A DNA stretch of 40,177 nucleotides from Bacillota bacterium (lineage in GTDB: Bacteria > Bacillota > Clostridia > Acetivibrionales > DSM-1351), in assembly GCA_023397905.1 (NCBI GenBank), contig JAEWSZ010000126.1, positions 1 to 40,177 of the forward strand, written 5' to 3'. Made by a program: the position numbers and the translations under genes. Within the stretch, counting starts at the first letter, position 1. The number at the start of each line of letters is the position of its first letter. Below, piece by piece: positions 25,823 to 33,828 of this stretch. The notes under the pieces were generated by a model, which was not told the DNA's origin, searched no databases, and saw nothing but the letters and a program-made list of their open reading frames with translations.

Positions 25823-25852
25823 GTATCTGGTATATTTAAACATATAAAAGGC

Positions 25853-25898
25853 AAAAAAAGCCATAAACCTTTCAAAAGGAGGTCTATGGCTTTTTTTT
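25853..25898 (+). terminator. Strong terminator, active in both directions by sequence
   Basis: AAAAAAAGCCATA pairs with TATGGCTTTTTTT, continued inwards by ACCT/AGGT after one mismatch, with a 9-base loop and a T-run of eight. It separates the reductase gene from the hydrogenase operon. Confidence 0.92.
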
Positions 25899-25974
25899 GT
25901 ACGGTTTTGTCCCCCTGTTTCCCTCTATACCGTATCTAACAATATTTTTTTGCCATTGTACTTCTATATAGACA

Positions 25975-26003
25975 TTGAAGGCCTTTATGCCAGGGTTTAA
26001 AAT
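25975..26003 (+). promoter_or_regulatory. Promoter of the hydCBA operon
   Basis: TTGAAG (25975-25980), a 17-base spacer and TAAAAT (25998-26003) put the transcription start near 26010, within the Rex-like site. Confidence 0.6.
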
Positions 26004-26007
26004 GTTT

Positions 26008-26025
26008 TTGATAAAAAAATAACAA
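26008..26025. promoter_or_regulatory. Rex-like operator at the hydCBA promoter
   Basis: TTGATAAAAAAATAACAA differs in two positions from the clostridial Rex pattern TTGTTAA-N4-TTAACAA. It lies on the predicted start point. Rex is the NADH-sensing repressor that in clostridia controls fermentation genes. The site is weaker than the one at 30577. Confidence 0.5.
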
Positions 26026-26096
26026 TATGACGGTAACAGAGGAGCGTTTGAAGGGTGTATTTATTCAGCGTTCCTGAGTATTGGGGGGCGAAACAA

Positions 26097-26573
26097 ATGG
26101 ATGGATTAAAAATTAAAACAGTTGATGGAATTCTTAACAAATATGACAGCAACAAATCATATCTGATAGCGATTTTGCAGGAAATACAGAATGAATATAA
26201 ATATTTGCCTGAAGAGCTTTTGGAATATACTGCGGAAAAGCTGGATGTAAATCTTTCAAAAATATTCAGTGTTGCAACCTTTTATGAAAATTTTTCTTTA
26301 GTGCCGAAAGGGAAATTCATTATTAAAATCTGTGACGGAACTGCCTGTCACGTAAGAAAATCAATTCCCATACTGAATACCATGAGAAAAGAGCTTGGGC
26401 TCAGCGAGAGCAAGCACACCACAGACGATATGCTATTTACGGTGGAAACGGTATCCTGCCTCGGCGCATGCGGCCTTGCTCCGGTTATAACCATAAATGA
26501 CAAGGTATATCCAAAAATGACGCCGGAGGCAACAGTTGAAATAATTAATACCTTAAGGAGTGAAGGAAAATGA
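26097..26573 (+). CDS. hydC: Electron-bifurcating hydrogenase subunit, NuoE-like 2Fe-2S protein
   Basis: This is a thioredoxin-like ferredoxin of the NuoE/HydC family, 158 residues long. The 2Fe-2S cluster is held by Cys79 and Cys84 (CDGTAC) and Cys121 and Cys125 (CLGAC). The helical N-terminal half (YLIAILQEIQNEYKYLPEELLEYTAEKLDVNLSKIFSVATFYENF) is the standard NuoE pattern. In HydABC complexes this subunit joins the flavin subunit in passing electrons between NADH, ferredoxin and the hydrogenase. I chose ATG 26097, 8 bases after GGGGGG; an upstream GTG 26055 would add 14 residues. Its stop overlaps hydB by 4 bases. Confidence 0.93.
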   Translation: MDGLKIKTVDGILNKYDSNKSYLIAILQEIQNEYKYLPEELLEYTAEKLDVNLSKIFSVATFYENFSLVPKGKFIIKICDGTACHVRKSIPILNTMRKELGLSESKHTTDDMLFTVETVSCLGACGLAPVITINDKVYPKMTPEATVEIINTLRSEGK

Positions 26574-28441
26574 GGATAAACAATCTGGAGGAATTAAAGG
26601 CATATTCTGCCGGATCGGTAGCAGCCCTGGCCAATCAGAAGAAAAAGGTTCTGGTATGCGCGGGCACCGGTTGTGTTGCGGGAGGTTCGCTGGAAATATA
26701 TAAAAAGATAAGAGAGCTGATAGATCAGAAAAATTTGCTGGTGGACCTGGAGCTCCAGCAGGAAAAAGAGGGAATCGGCGTCAAGAAAAGCGGCTGCCAC
26801 GGTTTCTGTGAAATGGGGCCGCTGGTGAGGATCGAACCTGAGAACTACCTGTATCTCAAAGTACGGCTTGAGGACTGTGAGGAAATAGTGGATAAAACCC
26901 TGGTCAACAATGAGCCGGTGGAAAGGCTTATGTTCCAGGCGGACGACAGGATATACGGCGCACAGGAGGACATTCCCTTTTATCATAAGCAGACCAGAAT
27001 GGTGCTGAAAAACTGCGGAAGCATAAATGCGGAATCCTTTGCCGAATACACGGCCAAGGGCGGTTATGAAGCGCTTGGAGAAGCCCTCTTTGGTATGGAG
27101 CCCCAGGAGGTCTGCCAGTCAATAATTGATTCCAATCTGAGAGGAAGAGGGGGCGGAGGCTATCCCGCGGGAAGAAAGTGGGCGCAGGTGCTGAAGCAGG
27201 ACAGCGAGATAAAGTATGTTGTCTGTAACGGCGACGAAGGCGACCCGGGAGCCTTTATGGACAGAAGCATCATGGAAGGGGATCCCCACGGTGTGATTGA
27301 AGGCATGATCATTGCCGGATACGCCACCAGGAGCACCGCCGGTTATATATACGTGAGGGCGGAATACCCCCTGGCCGTGGAAAGGCTCCGCATTGCCATA
27401 GAGGACGCCAGAAAATACGGGCTGCTGGGAGAAAACATACTGAATTCGGGTTTTTCCTTTGATATTAATATAAATAAAGGCGCAGGGGCCTTTGTCTGCG
27501 GAGAAGGCAGCGCTTTGACGGCTTCCATAGAAGGCGACAGGGGCATGCCCAGGGTAAAGCCTCCAAGAACCGTTGAAAAAGGCCTGTGGCAGAAGCCTAC
27601 CGTTTTGAACAATGTGGAAACCTTTGCCAATGTTCCGCTGGTGATCAAGAACGGAAGCAAATGGTTTAAAAGCATAGGGCCTGAAAACAGCCCCGGCACA
27701 AAGGCCTTTGCCATAACCGGAAATGTGAATAATACCGGGCTTATAGAAGTTCCCATGGGTACAACCCTGAGAGAAGTAATATTTGATATCGGAGGCGGTA
27801 TCAAAAACGGCAAAAAATTTAAAGCGGTCCAGATAGGCGGGCCGTCAGGAGGCTGTCTGACAGAGGAACACCTGGATCTGCCCCTGGATTTCGATTCACT
27901 TAAAAAGGTAGGTGCCATGATAGGTTCCGGCGGACTTGTGGTAATGGACGAGGACACCTGCATGGTGGAAGTGGCAAGGTTCTTTATGAACTTCACACAG
28001 AATGAGTCCTGCGGTAAATGCGTTCCCTGCAGGGAGGGGACAAAGAGAATGCTGGAGATCCTGGAAAAAATCGTGGCCGGAAAGGGCAAGCCGGAGGATA
28101 TAGACCTGCTGGAAGAGCTGGCCGACACCATCAGCAGCACCGCCCTGTGCGGTTTGGGAAAATCCGCCGCCAGTCCTGTGGTGAGCACTCTTAAATACTT
28201 CAGGAATGAATATATGGAGCATGTTCTTGAGAAAAAATGCGCCACACATACCTGCAAGGCCCTGGGCTCAATAGTAATAGACAGGGAAAAGTGCAAGGGC
28301 TGCAGCAAATGTTCCAGAATATGTCCGGTTCAGGCTATTACGGGAAAAATCAAGGAGCCCTACACGATAGACAAAAACAAATGTATCAAATGCGGAGCAT
28401 GTATTGAAGCCTGTGCATTTGCCGCAATAAGGGAGGCATAG
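26570..28441 (+). CDS. hydB: Electron-bifurcating hydrogenase flavin subunit, NuoF-like
   Basis: This 623-residue protein has four parts. The first is an N-terminal 2Fe-2S thioredoxin-like region (VCAGTGCVAGGS, GCHGFCEMGP). The second is the NADH/FMN core with RGRGGGGYPAGRKW and CNGDEGDPGAFMDR. The third is the GAGAFVCGEGSALTASIEG stretch and the 4Fe-4S site ESCGKCVPCREGT with CGLG. The fourth is a C-terminal 2[4Fe-4S] ferredoxin (CKGCSKCSRICP, CIKCGACIEACAF). This domain order is that of HydB in trimeric electron-bifurcating hydrogenases, which couple NADH and reduced ferredoxin to H2 formation in the cytoplasm. It is translationally coupled with hydC. A 120-base gap with small hairpins separates it from hydA. 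Confidence 0.95.
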   Translation: MRINNLEELKAYSAGSVAALANQKKKVLVCAGTGCVAGGSLEIYKKIRELIDQKNLLVDLELQQEKEGIGVKKSGCHGFCEMGPLVRIEPENYLYLKVRLEDCEEIVDKTLVNNEPVERLMFQADDRIYGAQEDIPFYHKQTRMVLKNCGSINAESFAEYTAKGGYEALGEALFGMEPQEVCQSIIDSNLRGRGGGGYPAGRKWAQVLKQDSEIKYVVCNGDEGDPGAFMDRSIMEGDPHGVIEGMIIAGYATRSTAGYIYVRAEYPLAVERLRIAIEDARKYGLLGENILNSGFSFDININKGAGAFVCGEGSALTASIEGDRGMPRVKPPRTVEKGLWQKPTVLNNVETFANVPLVIKNGSKWFKSIGPENSPGTKAFAITGNVNNTGLIEVPMGTTLREVIFDIGGGIKNGKKFKAVQIGGPSGGCLTEEHLDLPLDFDSLKKVGAMIGSGGLVVMDEDTCMVEVARFFMNFTQNESCGKCVPCREGTKRMLEILEKIVAGKGKPEDIDLLEELADTISSTALCGLGKSAASPVVSTLKYFRNEYMEHVLEKKCATHTCKALGSIVIDREKCKGCSKCSRICPVQAITGKIKEPYTIDKNKCIKCGACIEACAFAAIREA

Positions 28442-28561
28442 GGCGGGGCATTTAGTGCCCTGCGGCGGCGCTCTTTGTGTCTTTTTATTCAATATTTATA
28501 AGCGTGCCCGTGCGGAGTTGCAAGCCCCGGCATATGCCCGGCACGCAGATAGGAGATTTAT

Positions 28562-30247
28562 ATGGGAAACATGACGATAGACGGACAGGTTGTGGAATTT
28601 ACAGATGAAAAAAATATACTTTCGGTGATCAGAAAAGCGGGCATTGAGCTCCCGACCTTCTGCTACCACTCGGAATTGAGCGTATACGGCGCCTGCAGAA
28701 TGTGCATGGTGCAGGACCAGAAGGGCAATACCTTTACTTCCTGCTCCACTCCTCCAAAAGACGGGATGGAGGTCAGGACCAATACTCCCGAACTGAAAAA
28801 GCACAGAAAGATGATACTGGAGCTGCTTCTCGCAAATCACGACAGAGACTGCACCACCTGTGAAAAGAGCGGGAGATGCAAATTGCAGGATATGGCGCTG
28901 AAGGTGGGAGTGAGAAAGATCAGATTCGATCAGGGGAAGAGGAACATGCCCATTGACGATCTGGGGCTTTCCATTGTAAGGAATCCCAACAAGTGTATCC
29001 TCTGCGGAGACTGCGTGAGGGCCTGTCAGGAAATACAGGGAGTGGGCGTGCTGGACTTTGCCTACAGGGGGTCAAAACTCCAGGTCACAACGGCTTTTAA
29101 TAAATCCCTGAAACAGGTGGATTGCGTGAACTGCGGCCAGTGCCGCGTAGTTTGCCCCACCGGCGCGTTGATGATCAAAAAAGACATAGACAGGGCTTAC
29201 GAGGTGCTGCAGGACAGCGGAAAGCGCGTGATAGCACAGATCGCCCCCGCGGTCAGAGTAGCAATAGGCGAGGAGTTCGGAATGGAACCCGGCGCCATCA
29301 CCATGGGCAAAGTGGTTTCTGCACTCAGAAAGCTGGGCTTTGACCAGGTGTTTGACACTGCCCTGGGCGCCGATCTCACTGTCATGGAGGAAGCGGAAGA
29401 GCTGCTGGACAGAATGCAGGACAAGGCCGGGCAGCCGCTTTTCAGCTCCTGCTGCCCCGCATGGTTCAGATATGCGGAACAAAAGCATCCGGAATTGATG
29501 AGCAATGTGTCCTCCTGCCGCTCTCCACAGCAGATGTTCGGAGTGGTAATAAAGGAGCAGTTTAAAAAGCTGCAGGAAGCCGACGGGAAGGAAAATGTAG
29601 TCATAGCCATCATGCCCTGCACAGCCAAAAAATTTGAGGCCGCCAGGTCTGAAAATGCCAGAAACGGCATACCGGACGTAGATATGGTCATAACCACCCA
29701 GGAGCTTGCCATAATGATACAGGAAAATGGCATTGTGTTTAACGAGCTTGAAGATGAAGCCCTTGACATGCCCTTTGGTTTTACCAGCGGAGCAGGCGTG
29801 ATATTCGGCGTCAGCGGAGGCGTCTCGGAGGCGGTGTTGAGATATTGCTACAAAGAGAGGACCGCTTCGACCCTGCAGAGTATTTCATACTCCGGAGTGA
29901 GGGGAATGGAGGGCGTCAAGGAGGCATCTGCCGAAATAGACGGCAAAACCGTGAGGATCGGCGTGGTTCACGGCCTGAAAAATGCCGAGACCCTCATACA
30001 GAAAATCCTGAGCGGAGAAGAAAAATTTGATTTCGTGGAAGTCATGGCCTGCCCGGGTGGATGTATAGGCGGAGCGGGACAGCCTATCCCACAGAATAAC
30101 GAGGTGAGGGGCAAGCGTGCGAGAGGCATATACAAGGTCGATAACGCATCGCCCATCAAGCGCTCTGAGGACAATCCAGCGGTTTCGGCGCTGTACGAAG
30201 GCGTACTGAAGAGCAACAGGGTTATTCTGCACAGGCACGGGCATTAA
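28562..30247 (+). CDS. hydA: [FeFe] hydrogenase catalytic subunit, group A
   Basis: This is the catalytic subunit of H2 metabolism. From the N-terminus it has a plant-type 2Fe-2S domain (Cys34, 45, 48, 61), a His-Cys3 4Fe-4S motif (HDRDCTTCEKSGRC), two 4Fe-4S sites (CILCGDCVRACQ, CVNCGQCRVVCP), and the H-cluster domain. The latter has L1 SSCCPAW (Cys297-298), L2 MPCTAKKFE (Cys353) and L3 EVMACPGGCIGGAGQP (Cys497, Cys501), then the small-subunit-like end. L1 has Ser for the usual Thr and L3 has Ala for the second-last Gly; neither affects a cluster ligand. 561 residues is normal for the M3-type. AGGAG precedes the ATG. The maturation genes hydEFG are not in the window. Confidence 0.96.
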   Translation: MGNMTIDGQVVEFTDEKNILSVIRKAGIELPTFCYHSELSVYGACRMCMVQDQKGNTFTSCSTPPKDGMEVRTNTPELKKHRKMILELLLANHDRDCTTCEKSGRCKLQDMALKVGVRKIRFDQGKRNMPIDDLGLSIVRNPNKCILCGDCVRACQEIQGVGVLDFAYRGSKLQVTTAFNKSLKQVDCVNCGQCRVVCPTGALMIKKDIDRAYEVLQDSGKRVIAQIAPAVRVAIGEEFGMEPGAITMGKVVSALRKLGFDQVFDTALGADLTVMEEAEELLDRMQDKAGQPLFSSCCPAWFRYAEQKHPELMSNVSSCRSPQQMFGVVIKEQFKKLQEADGKENVVIAIMPCTAKKFEAARSENARNGIPDVDMVITTQELAIMIQENGIVFNELEDEALDMPFGFTSGAGVIFGVSGGVSEAVLRYCYKERTASTLQSISYSGVRGMEGVKEASAEIDGKTVRIGVVHGLKNAETLIQKILSGEEKFDFVEVMACPGGCIGGAGQPIPQNNEVRGKRARGIYKVDNASPIKRSEDNPAVSALYEGVLKSNRVILHRHGH

Positions 30248-30292
30248 AACAAATGCCTGAAATGTAGGCAGAAAGCCCGGAAGCTGGTGAAA

Positions 30293-30317
30293 AGTCCGGG
30301 GTTTCACAGCCCGGACT
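30293..30317 (+). other. Hairpin between hydA and the small cysteine protein gene
   Basis: AGTCCGGG pairs perfectly with CCCGGACT around a 9-base loop. No T-run follows, so it may moderate expression or stabilise the hydA message rather than end transcription. Confidence 0.6.
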
Positions 30318-30358
30318 AATAAAGCCGGATTGATAAAATATGAAACGGAGTGATAAAA

Positions 30359-30514
30359 ATGCTTTCAAAAGAAGATTGCAAACTGCTGGCGGACAGCAAA
30401 AAGCCCGATTTCAACGTCTGTTCAAGGTTGTATGTGGTGGACGGGGCCAAGACGGATATGGAGTATGACTGTCTCAACTGCTACGATGGTCAAATTGAAC
30501 AAAATATGCTGTAA
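30359..30514 (+). CDS. Small cysteine-containing protein, 51 residues
   Basis: This is a complete short frame with a start codon 9 bases after CGGAG, directly downstream of hydA. The protein has Cys7, Cys21, Cys38 and Cys41, the last two as DCLNCYDG, so a metal or cluster site is possible. The middle (FNVCSRLYVVDGAKTDMEYDC) looks like short beta strands. No family is recognised. Its position between the hydrogenase and the sensory operon suggests a link with them, but that is inference from place alone. Confidence 0.6.
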   Translation: MLSKEDCKLLADSKKPDFNVCSRLYVVDGAKTDMEYDCLNCYDGQIEQNML

Positions 30515-30543
30515 AATGGCAGAAATAATAGGTTGTATAATGA

Positions 30544-30572
30544 TTGACGCAAATTTAACAATGGTTTACAAT
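30544..30572 (+). promoter_or_regulatory. Promoter of the sensory hydrogenase operon
   Basis: TTGACG (30544-30549) and TACAAT (30567-30572) are separated by 17 bases. Transcription would begin near 30579, inside the Rex-like repeat. TTTAACAAT occurs within the spacer (30554-30562) and again at 30587-30595. Confidence 0.75.
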
Positions 30573-30576
30573 TAAA

Positions 30577-30594
30577 TTGTTATTTGTTTAACAA
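30577..30594. promoter_or_regulatory. Rex operator at the sensory hydrogenase promoter
   Basis: TTGTTATTTGTTTAACAA matches the clostridial Rex pattern TTGTTAA-N4-TTAACAA at all but one of the fixed positions. It lies within a longer inverted repeat, AAATTGTTA (30574-30582) and TAACAATTT (30589-30597). It overlaps the expected start point, a place where binding would repress. Confidence 0.7.
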
Positions 30595-30625
30595 TTTGTG
30601 TCCGCTTACGGAGGCCAACACTATT

Positions 30626-30883
30626 ATGCTTGATATTTATGTATGCGTAGGAAGCTCATGTCACCTGAAAGGATCATATCAGATCATAAACTGCTTCCAG
30701 AGGCTTATTAAGGAAAATCACATGGAAAAAAAGGCAGAGCTGAAAGCGTCCTTCTGTATGGGAAGATGCACAAACGGCGTCTGTGTAAGAATAGGCGATA
30801 CCTTTTACGGAGACGTAGCTATTGTAAATGCCGAAAGCTTTTTTCATGAAAAAGTCATTAACCGGCTGAAGGAGAGTTTATGA
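30626..30883 (+). CDS. 2Fe-2S thioredoxin-like ferredoxin (HydC/NuoE C-terminal type)
   Basis: This 85-residue protein corresponds to the cluster-binding half of NuoE: Cys7 and Cys12 in VCVGSSCH and the C-x3-C pair in FCMGRC, followed by VRIGDTFYGDVAIVNAESFFHEKV. An extra Cys (NGVC) follows the pair. It lacks the helical half found in hydC. The stop codon overlaps the start of the sensory hydrogenase gene (ATGA), so it probably hands electrons to or from that protein. I start at ATG 30626 after GGAGG with a rather long 11-base spacing; an in-frame start 14 codons earlier lies within the operator and is unlikely. Confidence 0.85.
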   Translation: MLDIYVCVGSSCHLKGSYQIINCFQRLIKENHMEKKAELKASFCMGRCTNGVCVRIGDTFYGDVAIVNAESFFHEKVINRLKESL

Positions 30884-32607
30884 ATACGATACAGTTCAAG
30901 GAAGCAAACTGTAAAAACTGCTACAAATGCATACGGAGATGCCCTGTAAACGCCATTGCTTTCAGAAACGACCAGGCGGAGATAATACGCGAAGAGTGCA
31001 CCCTGTGCGGAAACTGCCTGAAGGTCTGTCCACAGAACGCAAAAAGTGTAAACAGCGAAATCGGCAAGGTCAAAAAATTTATAAGCAAGAAGGAAAAGGT
31101 CTATGTGAGCCTGGCCCCTTCCTTTATATCAGCTTTTGATTACGATGAAAAATGGATCTACTGCGCTCTGAAAAGGCTTGGCTTTACCCATGTGGAAGGA
31201 ACGGCCAACGGGGCGTTCCAGGTGTCCAGGCAGTATGAGAAGCTCCTGCAGAAAAAGGAAATGAAAAATATAATCACGAGCTGCTGTTCATCAATAATCC
31301 TTCTGATTGAAAAATACTATCCCCAGCTGACAGGACAGCTTGCGCCTGTGGTGTCGCCGATGATAGCCCATGCCAAAATGCTGCGGGAGACCTACGGCCA
31401 GAGGATAAGAGTGGTTTTTATAGGCCCCTGCATTTCAAAAAAAGAAGAGTATTACGACCTTCAGAACGAAAACCAGATTGATGCGGTGCTGACCTTTGAA
31501 GAGCTGGATAAATGGTTTGAGGAAGAAAAGATATACGAGTCCGAAGACCTCCTGGAGGAAATGAAAAACTTTGACACGGACGCGAGGATATATCCCGTAC
31601 CGGGAGGCATATTGAAAACTGTGGGCAAGAGCTATAAGAAGAATTACAGGTCAATAAGCGTAGACGGCATTGAGAGATGTATCGACGTACTGGATTCCAT
31701 TGATGAAGGCAGTGTGGAAAATTATTTTATTGAAATGAGCAGCTGCTCCGGCGGCTGTATTGCGGGACCCTGCACAAAACAACTCCAGGGCGGCTTTATG
31801 GCTGCAAGGGAAAGGCTTTTGAACTATGCCAAAAGAGCGGGTATAGGTGCACCCGTCGATTCAAAAAGTATTATGACGGCGGCGTCCAAAATAGATTTTT
31901 CTAAAAAATTCGTAGACAGGTCAAAGAAGGTTGAAATACCTTCGGAGGCCGTGATACAGGGGATACTGAACAGTATCGGAAAGTTCAGCCGCGACAAGGA
32001 GCTCAACTGCGGAGCCTGCGGGTACGCCACCTGCCGTGAGAAGGCCATAGCGGTTTACCAGGGAAAGGCCCAGGTGCATATGTGCCTGCCATACATGAGG
32101 GAGAGAGCCGAGTCCATATCAAACATAATTATTAATTATACTCCAAATGCTATTTTCGCACTGGATAAGAGCCTTAATATACAGGAATTAAACAAGGCGG
32201 CCCAGACCATGTTCAATCTGGGGTCAAAGGACGTGGAGGGGAAAAATATCGCTGAGATACTGTCCTGCGGGCGGTTTGAAAAGGTCCTGGGCAGCAATGA
32301 AAATATCTATGATGAAAAATATGTATACGACAATTACGGACTGGTGGTAAAGCAGTCGGTCATAAATGTGGATGAACACAATACGGTTATTGTGATAATA
32401 AACGATGTAACAGAAGAGGAGAGGCAAAAACAGAAGGTGTTTGAAAGCCGTTCTCAAAATATAGAAATCGCACAGAAGGTAATGGAAAAGCAAATGAGGG
32501 TTGCGCAGGAGATCGCCAGTCTGCTTGGGGAGACCACGGCAGAAACAAAGGTTGCGCTGACCAAACTCAAAAAATCGATCATGTCGGAGATGGGTGATGA
32601 CAGGTGA
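30880..32607 (+). CDS. hydS: Sensory [FeFe] hydrogenase with PAS domain (HydS type)
   Basis: This is a cytoplasmic, putative H2 or redox sensor of 575 residues. It has two N-terminal 4Fe-4S sites (CKNCYKCIRRCP, CTLCGNCLKVCP) and an H-cluster domain with all four Cys ligands: TSCCSS (Cys135-136), GPCISKKEE (Cys184) and SSCSGGCIAGP (Cys289, Cys293). An additional 4Fe-4S motif follows (NCGACGYATCREKA, first Cys at 377), then a PAS domain at about 410-480 (YTPNAIFALDKSLNIQELNKAAQTMF) and a C-terminal helix. L1 has SS in place of PAW/PGW, a change seen in the sensory group rather than in catalytic enzymes. It overlaps both neighbours by 4 bases. The likely output is the SpoIIE-type phosphatase next to it. 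Confidence 0.92.
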   Translation: MNTIQFKEANCKNCYKCIRRCPVNAIAFRNDQAEIIREECTLCGNCLKVCPQNAKSVNSEIGKVKKFISKKEKVYVSLAPSFISAFDYDEKWIYCALKRLGFTHVEGTANGAFQVSRQYEKLLQKKEMKNIITSCCSSIILLIEKYYPQLTGQLAPVVSPMIAHAKMLRETYGQRIRVVFIGPCISKKEEYYDLQNENQIDAVLTFEELDKWFEEEKIYESEDLLEEMKNFDTDARIYPVPGGILKTVGKSYKKNYRSISVDGIERCIDVLDSIDEGSVENYFIEMSSCSGGCIAGPCTKQLQGGFMAARERLLNYAKRAGIGAPVDSKSIMTAASKIDFSKKFVDRSKKVEIPSEAVIQGILNSIGKFSRDKELNCGACGYATCREKAIAVYQGKAQVHMCLPYMRERAESISNIIINYTPNAIFALDKSLNIQELNKAAQTMFNLGSKDVEGKNIAEILSCGRFEKVLGSNENIYDEKYVYDNYGLVVKQSVINVDEHNTVIVIINDVTEEERQKQKVFESRSQNIEIAQKVMEKQMRVAQEIASLLGETTAETKVALTKLKKSIMSEMGDDR

Positions 32608-33776
32608 GCCTGTATATAGATGTAAATTATGAGAGCCTGAATAAATACAGGGAAGAACTGTGCGGAGACAAGGTGGAGATCATCAGGAGCTCGGACTCGG
32701 TTGTGGTCGTGCTGGCAGACGGACTTGGAAGCGGAGTCAAGGCCAATATTCTGTCCACTCTCACTTCCAAGATAATAGGGACGATTATGGCCAACGGACT
32801 GGATATTGAAGAAGCGGTAAATACCATAGCCAGCACCTTGCCTGTGTGCAGGGAAAGAGGGATAGCATATTCCACCTTTTCAATAATCCAGATATTTAAC
32901 AATGGCGAGGGGTATCTGGCGGAGTTCGACAGCCCCGCCATAATGTGTCTGAGAAAGGGAAAGCTCATCGAGATACCCTCAGAAAGCCGTGAAATCAGCG
33001 GAAAACTCATAAATGAAGCGAGATTCAAGGTAAATTCAGAGGATCTTTTCGTAATGATCAGCGACGGGGTAATTCACGCAGGCATCGGTCATACGCTGAA
33101 TCTGGGCTGGCAGTGGAACAATGTAGGGGATTATATCCAGAAAACCTATAAAAGGGACATGTCCTCAAAAGCCATAGCCAAGCTGCTGCTGGCAGCCTGC
33201 GACAGCCTGTATTCCAATGAACCCGGCGACGACACTACAGTAGTTGCACTTAAAGCTAAAAAGCCTGTCAAGCTGAGCCTGATGATAGGGCCTCCTGTGG
33301 ACAGCGTGAAGGATAAGGAAATCGTGGACCGGTTTGTAGGCAGGGAAGGAAAAAAGGTCATCTGCGGGGGAACCACCTCTCAGATCGTTGCCAGGGAATT
33401 GGACAGGGAGATAAAGACCTCTCTGGAGTACTTTAACCCTTCGGTTCCGCCAACAGCCGAGATAGACGGAATAAGCCTGACCACGGAAGGCGTGCTCACC
33501 CTTGGAAAGACGCTGGAACTTCTCAGAACATGTGTATCGCCCGGCAGTACAATGTTGGATTTCCTGAAGCTAAATAAAAAGGACGGGGCTTCAAAACTGG
33601 CTAAAATGCTTCTTGAGGAGAGCACAAGTATCTATTTTTTCGTGGGAAGGGCAATAAATCCCGCCCACCAGAATCCGGAATTTCCCCTGAACATGGGATT
33701 GAAATTCAATCTGGTAGAAGAAATAGCCGCATTATTAAGACAGGCCGGAAAGCATATAACCATAGAATACTGCTGA
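32604..33776 (+). CDS. SpoIIE/PP2C-type protein phosphatase linked to HydS
   Basis: This is a serine/threonine phosphatase of the SpoIIE kind. The metal-binding acidic residues are seen in LADGLGSG (Asp39), FVMISDGVIHAG and GDDTTVV, so it should be active. The catalytic part ends near residue 220. A further region of 170 residues (CGGTTSQIVARELDREIKT...) is shared with phosphatases in other hydrogenase loci, as I recall, and has no named function. The start is GTG, overlapping the hydS stop (GTGA). The arrangement suggests that HydS controls its activity through the PAS domain. The phosphoprotein target and matching kinase are not visible in the window. Confidence 0.9.
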   Translation: MSLYIDVNYESLNKYREELCGDKVEIIRSSDSVVVVLADGLGSGVKANILSTLTSKIIGTIMANGLDIEEAVNTIASTLPVCRERGIAYSTFSIIQIFNNGEGYLAEFDSPAIMCLRKGKLIEIPSESREISGKLINEARFKVNSEDLFVMISDGVIHAGIGHTLNLGWQWNNVGDYIQKTYKRDMSSKAIAKLLLAACDSLYSNEPGDDTTVVALKAKKPVKLSLMIGPPVDSVKDKEIVDRFVGREGKKVICGGTTSQIVARELDREIKTSLEYFNPSVPPTAEIDGISLTTEGVLTLGKTLELLRTCVSPGSTMLDFLKLNKKDGASKLAKMLLEESTSIYFFVGRAINPAHQNPEFPLNMGLKFNLVEEIAALLRQAGKHITIEYC

Positions 33777-33828
33777 GGCGGCTTATGCCGGGCTCGGGTC
33801 TGAAACAGAGTGTGTGGAGGCTTCCATA

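Noticed and set aside
27343..28308. Long minus-strand frame of 321 codons within hydB
   Set aside because: It is antisense to a fully supported NuoF-like gene and its translation has no domain character; it arises from codon bias.
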